Below, one piece after another: positions 54,938 to 64,000 of a stretch of 64,000 nucleotides of DNA; within the stretch, counting starts at the first letter, position 1, and each line of letters begins with the position of its first letter. Under the pieces are notes generated by a model, which worked only from the letters and a program-made list of their open reading frames with translations, made no database searches and was not told the origin of the DNA. The position numbers were made by a program, and so were the translations under genes. The stretch lies in the NCBI GenBank assembly GCA_037042185.1, contig JAXQJY010000031.1, forward strand, positions 1,922,001-1,986,000. Direction: 5' to 3'. Source of the stretch: Sordariomycetes sp. S80-01Y (lineage: Eukaryota > Ascomycota > Sordariomycetes).

Positions 54938-55435
54938 TCATTTGCCCTTAAACGCCTTCTGCAGCTCAGAGATGTCCATCTTCCCCATCGCCATCATTGC
55001 ATTGGTCACCCGTCCAGCGGCATCTTGGTCCTCGCTATCCAGCATCTCCTTCAACACCTTAGGTATGACCTGCCACGAGACGCCAAACTTATCCACGGTC
55101 CAGCCACAAACACGCCTCTTTTCATCACCGCCTTCGCTCAGCTTCTCCCAGTAGTAGTCAATCTCGTTCTGGTCCTCGCAGTCAATCTGGAAAGACACGG
55201 CTTCGCTATGCTTGAAAGTCGGCCCACCATTCAGACCCACGAACTTCTGTCCGTTGATCTCGAACGATACCGTCATAACGCTGCCGGGCTTTCGGCCGTG
55301 GATTTCCTTGCCAGCTGCGAGGTAGTATGTCTTCTTGCCTATAGTTGAATGTTTGAAGATTGAAGCGTAGTGCTCCGCAGCTGCTTCCGCCTGGTTCTCA
55401 AACCAGAGGCATGTTGTGAGCGCTACGGCTGACAT
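54938..55435 (-). CDS. VOC-superfamily PhnB-like protein
   Basis: A 165-residue single-exon protein of the PhnB/3-dmu-9_3-mt group of the vicinal oxygen chelate superfamily. It has the paired beta-alpha-beta units: CLWFENQAEAAAEHYASIF, then SVMTVSFEINGQKFVGLNGG, then EAVSFQIDCEDQNEIDYYW, and CGWTVDKFGVSWQVIP. These are textbook family phrases. Many members bind a metal or small ligand without proven catalysis; the old name of demethylubiquinone methyltransferase is misleading. Cytosolic. The neighbours give no pathway clue. Confidence 0.88.
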   Translation of the reverse strand: MSAVALTTCLWFENQAEAAAEHYASIFKHSTIGKKTYYLAAGKEIHGRKPGSVMTVSFEINGQKFVGLNGGPTFKHSEAVSFQIDCEDQNEIDYYWEKLSEGGDEKRRVCGWTVDKFGVSWQVIPKVLKEMLDSEDQDAAGRVTNAMMAMGKMDISELQKAFKGK

Positions 55436-56158
55436 TTTTGAATATCGCTAAGGATGGTTGAACCAGGAGCAATGATGTAGGCCGTCGGTTGAAACTCAGG
55501 TATGAGACTTCCTCAGATCCTGCTTGGGAGGTGCGAATGGCCCCAGTATCTTTTACATTGCTTTTACCCAGCGGTCTTCGTATTCCCGCCTTTGAATACG
55601 GCTTGGAGGGGGTGGCGTCAAATGGCGGCGCTGGGGTGGCAGCCCATATCCCGAATTCCACGGCCTGACTGGCGGAATCCAGTCGGCGGTGCGTGCCACA
55701 ACTCCAGCTCAAGGCAGCCATCATCTAGGCAGCCATCACCCCTGGGCCCCCAATGTTGGATCAGTGCTATGACGGGCATGCTTCTTCCCACTTGACTAGT
55801 AAGACAAAGGATCAATCTTGCGACAGGGTTCACGTAATGAAGTTGAGATCGATGCTCGTAAAGTCAAAAAGTGTTCTTGTGCGGGGATTTCGTCACCTTT
55901 TAACCTGAATTGGCCTATCGCTGAATGCAAACTACCTGACAAACCAACGCTGCTCTGGGCGTTCCAGTCAATGGCAAAGACCACTCTCGCTGGGCCAGAA
56001 CTAGTTTCAGTATGGTTTCTGGAAGGTATTGTCCCCCCAATGCTATGCGGGAGCATTTTATGTCCAGAAAGCGATGTAGGCGATGTATCGTGTATGGCAT
56101 ATGTGGGGCGGATGATTGGTATGGCGTGCATGTTGAAGAGAAGGAAGGTTGAGAGGTC
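55436..56158. other. Intergenic; VOC promoter
   Basis: A 723-nt gap between two minus-strand genes. The left side should be the VOC gene promoter. No gene was seen. Confidence 0.5.
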
Positions 56159-57969
56159 TTAGACACAGTCAAACCGAACCTTGTCCGAGCCGCCCAAGAG
56201 TATCTGGCTTTTTGTAAGATACGCAAAGGTTGCCTGTACTTCACCTCGCTCAGCCAGATCCTGTAGGCGCATACGCATCCAGCCTCGCTGAGATTTTGAT
56301 AGCAGCGGAGAGCTGCAGGCAACATACAGAGGCCATATAAGCGAAAATTTGCCAGTTTGTACTTGGCTGGCTCCTTTGACCTTTGGGCAGTACGGTCTCT
56401 TCGTATTGCCCGCTCCACTGGTGATCTGCGACAAGTCGTCACCCAAAAGAAAAGACACGCTTGCACAGACATCGTCCACAAGCCTCATACTCGTCCTCTC
56501 CAATTCCTTCCTCTCTCGCTCGTAAGCATCGCCCAACTTCGTGGAGGTAGATAACCAAGTAGTGGCCCGCAAAAGTATTGACAGCACAATGAGCCGCGAC
56601 ACGCGAAAGCAATTCCACACGCGACCAATGTAATTGCTTGGGTATCTGTGGAGCTCGTGTGGAGTGTATCCCGATCCGGCTGGGGTATTGATATTCATGG
56701 CAACTGAGTAAGGCCAGACTGTCCAAGTGGTACATGACCAGTTCGAGAGTTCTTGATCAAGTGCCGTAGCACACTGAAGCAAGTCTCGCACGTCATGTTC
56801 GCTGGCGGCTTGAGATAGACCAAATAAACATCTACTTTGGTACTGAAGTGCTGGTATCTTAGTGGCCACTGAGAAGAGTTCATCCTCTGGATTACTGGGT
56901 GAGGAGGTGGTCACACTTGGCGTGGAAAAGACTGGATCCACAGGCCAACATAACTGCATGTGCCCTAGAACCTATCAATGTCATCATCAGCCTTAGCCAT
57001 CATCCGTCTTGAAAGTACACTTACAGTGCTTTTGCGTATGAACCGGAACATCTTATGCGATAGGTGCGAGTGATCCGTGCTGGTGACTTGAAACTTCATA
57101 ATAGATGTAGCTCCGTCGATATGAGCGCCCCACGCTGGACGCGTATCAGAATCCTGGAGTATAGTCTTAATTGATGATCAGTTTCAATCAGCCACGCCGC
57201 AATTAGGGACTCATTAACCAACCTCGAAGCCCCCGAGAAGGAGCACAGCATACAAGACCGCGACATCTGCCGCTTTCTTCGGATCTTGGATAGCTTTTTG
57301 GATCGCTCGAATGGCTCGAATGTATCCTTTTCTAGCTAGTAACGCCCCATTGTGCATGATCTTCGCAGACGCAGCATATGATATCGCAGCCGTGGCCAAG
57401 CGTAAGGCAGAGTCCGGGTCGCTCTTCGTGTAGAGGCTTGGTAGACGTGTATGGATGAAATGTACGGGGTCCTCAACTGATAAAGTTCCCAGTGTCCCGT
57501 AGTAGAAGTGACACACAGCCGCATCCTCGACTGGCTGTGATGGCCCTGCAGCTGGACCCAGCATGCATGGAGACATACCTAAAAAATCAGGGGAGCGCGA
57601 TACGTTCCTTGGCGAAGCAGGATTTGAACCGCTACTATTCCCATCTTGTTGTCTAAACCTGGCTCGTACTCGGCTACTTTGATCACGGAACACGAGATTT
57701 GACAGGTCCCTGTACCCAAGACATGTTCTTTTCGTCCTGATGCACTGCGAACACGCAGGGTGCTTCTCGTCACACTTTCTGTGTGTCAGCCATGTTCTGC
57801 AGAAGCTGGCGACTAGCCTTTCTGTGTGACTGTTCTGCTATACCTTCTTATGTCGTTTCCTAAACAGCGCAGCATAAGCAAAGAGAGCAACAGGGACTTT
57901 ATGGGCTATGCGACTGCGTACGCACCTGCAGTTCTCACACCCCCGGCTCGGTTTTCCGCAGTAAACCAT
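56159..57969 (-). CDS. Zn2Cys6 transcription factor with a 16-nt micro-exon
   Basis: A nuclear regulator of 517 residues. Exons are 57969-57926, 57859-57844, 57774-57223, 57153-57025 and 56971-56159. The cluster is split over three exons: GCENC plus two bases, then micro-exon bases coding the rest of R and KRHKK, then CDEKHPACSQCIRTKRTC. Only with the 16-nt exon is C-x2-C-x6-C restored. After the finger comes LGYRDLSNLVFRDQS, the usual phrase of the fungal regulators that start MVYCGKPS. The remainder is the fungal-specific helical domain (RLPSLYTKSDPDSALRLA, AWGAHIDGATSIMKF). Targets are unknown. It is divergent from the septin gene. Confidence 0.88.
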
Positions 57970-58688
57970 TAGGTGTGGCGGATCTTGTCGTTGAGACCTC
58001 GCAGTTGGAGACCAAAAGCAAGCGGCACAGATGCAGAGCGGTTCGAAGATCGGATCAAGGGGACTGACTGCCCGCTCTCTTTTTTGGATTTGATGAGTAT
58101 CTGTTGTTGCCCCACCCGCCCCGGTCCACAACCCCTGGATCCTTGGGCCGGCCCGATGCCCACAACGAGATTCAGGTCTCTGGCATCAAAAGCTGATGAT
58201 GTGTTGCGTGGCACAGCTTTTGTGTTACAACGTGATAGGATTTTTCAGAAGAGCCTCTCGCGCTTTTGTGATAGTTTTAGTCATACATGCATGTTATTTA
58301 CTGTGTTGTTGCCAATTTCAAAACCAGGCATTGAGCCCGCCAACCCGATAAGGCTTGTCTTCTGATTGGTGAAGGATAGGGCAGCTCAGTGCAGTCGATG
58401 AATGAATACAGGTGTCCCGCATGTCCCGAAGGTTCTACTAACCGTATGCGGTATGCCTTGAGCCGTCCAATCAACGTTTAGAATCATCTCTAATGCGGTC
58501 GGGGGAAGTCGAACCAGGGTCACTGAGTGTGCGATCATATATGGAAGCCTTACCCATTGCCCCGTCTCGAACAAATTCAAGTGTCCTTGGAGTCATTCTC
58601 ATGCAAATAAACAAAGCAAGTCCTGCATCAGGATTTTTATTACACTCTGTTCCTCTTTTCGGCGCTGGGAACGCGTCACGCTCGCAAG
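57970..58688. promoter_or_regulatory. Divergent promoter region, regulator / septin
   Basis: A 719-nt gap between divergent starts with no gene seen. Both promoters should lie here. Confidence 0.5.
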
Positions 58689-60306
58689 ATGGCTGACTTG
58701 GTACGTTCCTCTTCACTATCACTGCCTCCAGCATTCAACCCAGGTACTCGAAGCTGTTCCGACGCACTTTACCTGCCGTCAGTAGGTTCGGTAAGTTTCG
58801 CAAACGCCTGCTGATTTCCTCCCCTGTTGCAGACAATCGCCCGAAGAAAGAACGCAAAGAAGGGGATCCAGTTCTCTCTCATGGTTTGCGGAGCATCGGG
58901 AAGTGGTACGTTCGAGTCCCTTACTGATTAGGAATAAAGAGTGTCGGATGAGCTGACTAGTCTGTACAGGTAGAACTACGTTCGTCAACATGCTCTGCGG
59001 GAAGAGCATCCTTGCACACAGAGACCTAGACAATACAAGCCATTATCGGACGGGGCAGACCCTTCAGATCAAGCCTACTACCGTTGGTGCGTTTGAAACT
59101 TCTTGATGTCTTCCACGCTGACACCAGTCCTGATTTTACAGAGCTCGAATTGGAGGATCGCACCTGCATCTCTTTGACTATTATTGACACGCCGGGTTTC
59201 GGGGACGAAATTGATAACGAGACAAGGTTAGAAATAACAACGCTCAGCGTCCCTTGGAAGCAGTGCGAGTATATTCAGGACGGTGGAGTAGCACTGACAG
59301 CAGCTCTATAGCTTCTCTACGATCGTTGGCTATCTTGAACAACAGCATGACAATTTCCTCGCCGAGGAGTCACGCATCAAGCGCAATCCCCATTTCATGG
59401 ATCACAGAGTCCACGCTATGCTCTACTTCATCACTCCAACCGGACACGGGTAAGTTTGTGCTGCTTGGAATCGTGGCAGTCGAAGATTCAATCGATAAAC
59501 GTTGATGTCTACTGCCTACTGACATTTGCTAGGCTCCGCGAACTCGATATCGAGCTCATGAAGTGTCTTGCCCCGTGCGTTAACGTTATTCCCGTCATCG
59601 GTCGCGCCGACTCCCTTACGCCCATTGAACTCTCAGAATATAAAGAACGCATCATGGAGGATATCGAATATTATCGTATCCCGGTCTATAGCTTTCCCGA
59701 TATCGAGGAAGACGACGAAGAAACCATCGAAGAGAATGCTCTGCTCCGCCGCATGATGCCTTTTGCTATTGTAAGCAGTGAGGAGGTGTTTGAAATCGGC
59801 GATCGGAAAGTTCGCGCGAGACGATACCCTTGGGGCATGGTGGAGGTTGACAATCCACGTCACTCGGACTTCCTAGCCCTTCGATCTGCGCTATTGCATA
59901 GCCATCTGGTAGACCTCAAGGAAATCACCTTTGATTTATTGTATGAGAACTATCGGACCACGAAGCTCGCAAAAGCGATGGACAGTGGGGGCCAAGAGTA
60001 CATTGGGTATTGTTTCCCTCCGGAAATCTCTTCATTACACAAGGATGTTAACTAACATATGTGCTTCTTAGGCATAATTTTTCAGACCAATATGACGTCA
60101 GTGCACAATCCATACGCCTACAGGAAGAAAGGCTTCGAAAGGAGGAAGAGAAATTCCGCGAAGTAGAGTTAAGGCTTCAGCGAGATATTGAAGAAAAGCG
60201 CCAGGAACTGCTCGTTCGCGAAGCACAGTTACGCGATATCGAGGCCCGGATCTGTCAGCAAGCTGCAACTTCGACAACGAAGCAGGATGGCGCTTCAATG
60301 ATCTGA
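58689..60306 (+). CDS. Septin of the Cdc11/AspA group
   Basis: A filament-forming GTPase of the cortex and septum. The best model has exons 58689-58781, 58833-58905, 58970-59086, 59142-59226, 59312-59449, 59533-60006 and 60072-60306, 404 residues. G1 is GASGSGRTTF (GRT rather than GKS/T, typical of Cdc11/AspA), G3 is DTPGFGD and G4 is VIGRADSL. The septin unique element follows (RYPWGMVEVDNPRHSDF, HSHLVDLKEIT). A C-terminal coiled coil runs from SIRLQEERLRKEEEK to RDIEARI. IEEDDEET lacks the Tyr of the usual FPYDIEEDDE. The first exon boundary is uncertain; other donors near 58756-58781 exist. Divergent residues suggest an accessory paralogue rather than the housekeeping copy. Confidence 0.83.
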
Positions 60307-60857
60307 AAAAAGGTTCCTGACACTAGAGTTTGGAAGGCAACCATCACTCTTGTTTATCCATTGCAGCTTCTGCCAAGCTCGAACTGACGATCCGAGAGGA
60401 TTCGAGGGCCCGTTGAGCGAACCGCTTCTCAACTGTATGAGTATCTCATCACGTGGTTATATGCATTAATGTTGGCATGAGAGGATTCGAACCGAGTCTA
60501 GGGTGGTGGAAGCCCATAGTGGCGGACCGCGAGACCTCCCCCGCCAGCATCAGCAAGCGGCTGGGACGAAGACAGCTCGAGCTAGCCAAGGTTGAGCCCA
60601 CCAAGTCTTTTTCGACCCTCTGGCTGATTTCTCTAACTTCGTTTTGAATGAGCTAGCTGTTAATATGTATCTTCTGCGCAGCTAGCTTTGCACCTTTCTA
60701 CCGCTCCTCGTTTAGCCACTTGGTTTGCTACACCGGCCTTTGCATGCTATCACAACTCAGAATTTTGCCTTTTTTATGAAGTAATTTCCATGGGCTATGG
60801 CATGATTAACGGTTTATCCTTACTGACTGTCTCATTGGACAGAAAGTATCAACCACC
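60307..60857. other. Convergent 3' flanks
   Basis: Lies between the septin (+) and alcohol dehydrogenase (-) ends. A TTCGAA-centred tRNA-like patch near 60480 does not fold as a tRNA. No gene was seen. Confidence 0.5.
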
Positions 60858-62102
60858 TTATTCAATGTGCTTTTCATTAACGAGGACGTAGCGGTAGCGG
60901 GCGAGACCCTTTTCCATGTCAACCATGACCTGGTTAGCGTCCTTCATGGGGCGCTGCTCAACGACAGCCCTCATGTCTTTTTCGACGAACAGTTGGAGCA
61001 TTTCGCGAATTTCTTTCGGCGAGGCGACAGCGCTGCCGCTTACGTTGATGTTGTTGACAATGAGGGAGAAGGCGTTGATGGCCGGAAGCTCGCCAGCGGG
61101 AGGGTTTCTATAGAATTGAACAGGTTATTAAAAATCCCCGACTGGCATAAAAAGTAGAAGAAAGGAGAAATGGGAGGATATTTACCCAACTTGCACAAGG
61201 GTACCTCCGACAGAGAGCAGCGACAGGTACTCAGTCATAGGCATCTTGGCGCTTGAGACGGTGTTGATGATGAGGTCCAAGGTGCGCTTGTGTTTGGAGG
61301 CCCAGTCAAAATCATCGTCGGTGGCAATGTATTCATCAGCACCGAGACTGAGGGCCTGCTCCCTCTTCTCGGCCTTCCGGGAGATGGCGACAACCCTGCG
61401 GGCGCCCAGAGCCTTTGCGAACAAGACACCAAAGTGGCCCAGGCCGCCGATGCCCACAATACCAACCGTCTTATCGGGGCCGCAGCCCTTCTGCTTCAAT
61501 GGCGAGTAAACGGTAGCACCGGCGCAAAGCAAGGGGGCTGCCTGCTCGGAAGGAATGCCGTCGGGGATCTTAAAGACGAAGGCGCCCGGGGATCGGTTGT
61601 AGTCGGCGTAGCCGCCATAAGACATGCCCTGATTGTCGGGGAAAGGCATTGCGTAGGTCTGGACGAAGGAAGTGCAGTAGTTTTCACGGCCAGAGGAACA
61701 CTGCGGGCAGTCCGGCTTCAAGCAGCTGAGAGCCTGGGCACCAACGCCGACGCGGTCGCCAATCTTGATGTGTCCGACCCTTTTACCCACCTTTACGGCC
61801 TTGCCAACAATCTCGTGGCCAACACAGCAGGCTGTAGAGCGCGAAGTCTAACGTCAGCATGGTGGGATCAAAATGGTGGTGAAGCGGACTGGGCAGGTCC
61901 GGCAAGACAACTTACGGTACGTAGTCGGCCCCCAGGCTGAGCTCAGTACGTGGAGGTCAGAGCCGCAGACACCGCAGTGAGTGACTTTAATATCAACGTC
62001 GTCCTCGGTCCACGTCTTGGGTTCGAAGGTACCCCACTCCATCTTGCCCTCGCCGGCCTCAGGCCCCTTGCCCAGCCAGCCTTGGAAGATATAGTTGCTC
62101 AT
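60858..62102 (-). CDS. Zinc alcohol dehydrogenase, cinnamyl/ADH6-like
   Basis: An NADP-dependent medium-chain dehydrogenase reducing aldehydes or oxidising alcohols. Exons 62102-61916, 61831-61186 and 61107-60858 give 360 residues, the exact size class of the CAD/ADH6-7 group. Catalytic zinc ligands lie in HCGVCGSDLH and CVGHEIVG. The structural-zinc loop has four Cys (CLKPDCPQCSSGRENYC), and the cofactor motif is GIGGLGHFG. CAD phrases include ALSLGADEYIAT and MLQLFVEKDMRAVVE. All ligands are present, so it should be active, probably in the cytosol on aromatic or medium-chain aldehydes. It is divergent from the cupin gene. Confidence 0.92.
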
Positions 62103-62926
62103 TGTGCCAGAAATTCGTGCTTCAGGTTGCCTGTGAAATGGGTCAAGAGGTGATTGATTACTGTTGATGTTGGGCCGCGAGGCTGAGTTGTGTGCAGTAA
62201 GAAGCTCAGGTTGGAAAGCGTGAGAACCTATCCAACAAGAAAGGAAAATTGCAGACGTACCCCCGGACACTCTTATACATGTAAAATCCAATGAACGAAA
62301 TATTCCTCACCAACGGAAAGCCTCTTCTATCTAATCGGATTTGGATGCGTAATCCCGGCATCAGTCTAGTGACGACATAGTACCCGATATCCAACATTCT
62401 GAAATGCGTTATTTGGTTTCGCCTCGATCTCCAGCATCTCCGTTGTTCCCGATGCCGCCGATCCTCGTACTGGAGTGTTAAAAAAAACTACACGTTCGTG
62501 GAGTCAGCTCCACACGCACTCGGGATAAGCAGAATGCAGCAGAGCTATTCCATAAGCGGGTGCATATTCATGCTTTCGCATCAGCATATGCCGTCCCAAA
62601 GCCTTCGGAAAACGCCTGCTTGACGTTCACCTGTTTAATTGTCCTCCTAGAGGTTTTATCATGTTCCCTCGCCCCGCGTTCGGCTTTACTGGGAATACGT
62701 TACGAAACGCCAGAGCCGAAGCTATCTTAGAGACGGATCCATTGAAGGCGCTGTGCAAACTGCTTTGTTCCTCTTTGTTCCTCCTTCTCATCCCCCGCTG
62801 TATCCTTACGTCTCTTCCGCGCAAAGAAAGCAGACTTTGTCCTTCAGCTCTCGGCAATAGCTTATATGCACCAGGCACAATACAACATAAGCTAGTTCAC
62901 TCCCACTTGCCTGCGAACATCCCAAG
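62103..62926. promoter_or_regulatory. Divergent promoter region, alcohol dehydrogenase / cupin
   Basis: The gap between two divergent starts. A plus-strand frame from 62661 runs into the cupin gene in another frame and looks spurious. No operator was recognised. Confidence 0.45.
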
Positions 62927-63316
62927 ATGCCCGAATAGCTCGTCTTTCGTGCTTCGCAGGGCGGCAGCATCAAGCAGATGTCGGGCACTTTCACTGGAGA
63001 CGTCTATCTCAATCCCATCTATGGCGATTCGAAGGCCGCCATCGCCGACGTAACCTTTACCCCGTGCGCTCGCACATACTGGCATACCCATGAGGAGGGA
63101 CAGATGCTGAAGGTACTCAACGGATCCGGCTGGATCTGCGACAAGGGTGGAGCTCCGAAGCGTCTGGAAGCTGGCGATGTAGTATGGGCGCCGGCCGGCA
63201 CGACCCACTGGCACAGCGCCGACGACAACAGCTTGGTGACGCACCTTGTCATTGGCCTTGGCCAAACGCACTGGCACGAGGAAGTTACCGAGAAGGAATA
63301 CGCGAAGAAGGTTTAG
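62927..63316 (+). CDS. Cupin-2 domain protein with an early in-frame stop
   Basis: A small beta-barrel protein resembling fungal cupin/carboxymuconolactone-decarboxylase-associated proteins. The intact part starts at Met in KQMSGTFTGDV (62978) and runs 112 residues. Metal-binding His and Glu lie in YWHTHEEGQMLKVL and the second motif in PAGTTHWHSADD. The frame stays open upstream to ATG 62927, where a natural start MPE is followed by TAG (62936-62938) and then LVFRASQGGSIKQ in the same frame. The upstream codons look coding, so the stop probably replaced a sense codon. Translation may restart at the internal Met, leaving a 17-codon loss that spares the barrel, or the gene may be decaying. Confidence 0.75.
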
Positions 63317-63871
63317 TTGGGGGTCTGAGCTTCATCGGATCAGATTTAGGGAAAGGAAGGGTAAGGAAGGCACTAGAGGGGGTTGACCGAGTGGTGAAGA
63401 AACCAACTAATTATGAAGGTCACCAGTCTCGCTAGACTAGGTCCTCAAAACACGCTAATCAATCAAGAATGTGAGATATAGAGGTCAGGCGACAGCCTGG
63501 GTCTTCCCATGTATCTCAATGTGCATATTACCTGTTCCATTGCCTTTCAGGCTGTCAGACGAATCGCAATTTTCTGGACGGCTGCTAGGTCCCAGGGCAG
63601 GCGGCATCTTAGGACACTGAGCTCTTTTCTGTCAGCTAATGATCCATGCGTATTGCTGATGTCAGGTAGGGGAGACTGCACCGTCCTAGTGAGAGTGGAT
63701 ACACTACTCAGACAGATTTGGTCATCGAGTTTACTAGTCTGTGCGCATACTTGTTACGAATAAATATGCCAGGCTCCTATAAAGTTGATTCGAAATACAT
63801 ACCTTTAAGTCTAATCCCGACATCTTCGCCTCTTGCTCACAACCAAAAACCTCCACCTTCAGATATTCGCA
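63317..63871. other. Intergenic; SDR promoter
   Basis: A 555-nt gap between co-directional genes, expected to hold the SDR promoter. No gene was seen. Confidence 0.5.
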
Positions 63872-64000
63872 ATGGCAAGCTTCAGCAGCAAGGTCTTCGT
63901 CGTCACCGGCGCGGCATCAGGCATAGGCCTGGCCACGGCTAAGCTGCTGCTAGCCCGAGGAGTCTCCGTTGGCCTGGCCGACCTCAACGAGGAGGGCCTC
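63872..64000 (+). CDS. Short-chain dehydrogenase/reductase (5' part only)
   Basis: The first 43 codons of an SDR, cut by the window edge. It begins MASFSSKVFVVTGAASGIGL, showing the first beta strand and the cofactor motif TGAASGIG (TGxxxGxG). It continues LATAKLLLARGVSVGLADLNE, where the acidic residue after strand two suggests NAD(H) preference. The catalytic Ser-Tyr-Lys lies beyond the window. With the alcohol dehydrogenase and cupin it may form a small catabolic group, which is inference. Confidence 0.85.
   Translation, partial: MASFSSKVFVVTGAASGIGLATAKLLLARGVSVGLADLNEEGL

Noticed and set aside
57590-57660. GGATTTGAACC tRNA-like motif
   Set aside because: It is coding sequence of the Zn2Cys6 regulator (exon 3), and no cloverleaf forms.
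60470-60560. tRNA-like patch on the minus strand containing GGTTCGAATCC
   Set aside because: The T-stem halves do not pair beyond two bases and no acceptor or anticodon stem can be formed, so it is not called as a tRNA.
62661-63053. A 130-codon plus-strand frame beginning MFPRPAFG
   Set aside because: Overlaps the cupin in a different frame, is low-complexity at its end, and has no domain.

Overview
The window is nuclear DNA of a filamentous ascomycete, probably a Pezizomycotina mould of the Sordariomycetes type. The evidence is many short introns (about 50-70 nt, GT..AG with CTAAC/CTGAC-like branch sites), dense genes on both strands, and typical mould families: Zn2Cys6 regulators, PTH11/rhodopsin-like membrane proteins, Dal5- and sugar-type MFS carriers, a large NRPS, GMC oxidases, a P450 and an OTT_1508-type deaminase. 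I saw no rRNA, no convincing tRNA, no CRISPR and no intact transposon. Exon joins were worked out by hand; every full multi-exon model given with coordinates sums to a multiple of three.

Layout. 1-5.6 kb: a secreted tyrosinase (-) and a seven-helix fungal rhodopsin-domain protein (+). 6-12 kb: a nutrient block with a Dal5-type carrier (-) facing an M20 amidohydrolase (+), followed by an M28 glutamate-carboxypeptidase-II-like enzyme (+). 12.2-17 kb: a 710-residue low-complexity protein and an eight-exon sugar transporter, both (-). 18.4-36 kb: the most striking region. A small P-loop kinase-like gene (-) lies head-to-head with an intronless 9.8-kb NRPS (+) of order A-T-C-A-T-C-A-T-R, followed by a Zn2Cys6 regulator (+), a DapA-family aldolase (+) and a secreted GMC oxidoreductase (-). 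This looks like a biosynthetic cluster for a tripeptide released by reduction as an aldehyde or alcohol. 37-46.6 kb: a CDF metal transporter, an AlkB-like dioxygenase, a small SMP-domain protein, an aldo-keto reductase, another Zn2Cys6 regulator and an OTT_1508-like deaminase.

46.6-52.6 kb is gene-poor and holds only a spliced C2H2 zinc-finger gene and a 143-residue orphan protein. 52.6-64 kb returns to dense genes: a P450, a VOC/PhnB-like protein, a Zn2Cys6 regulator with a 16-nt micro-exon, a Cdc11/AspA-type septin, a zinc alcohol dehydrogenase, a cupin with an in-frame stop near its apparent start, and an SDR cut by the window edge.

How they may work together. The 6-12 kb block suggests import and hydrolysis of small peptides or N-acyl amino acids. 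The NRPS, its adjacent regulator and the aldolase/oxidase pair suggest synthesis and later oxidation of a peptide aldehyde. These pathway roles are inferred from families and positions, not shown directly.
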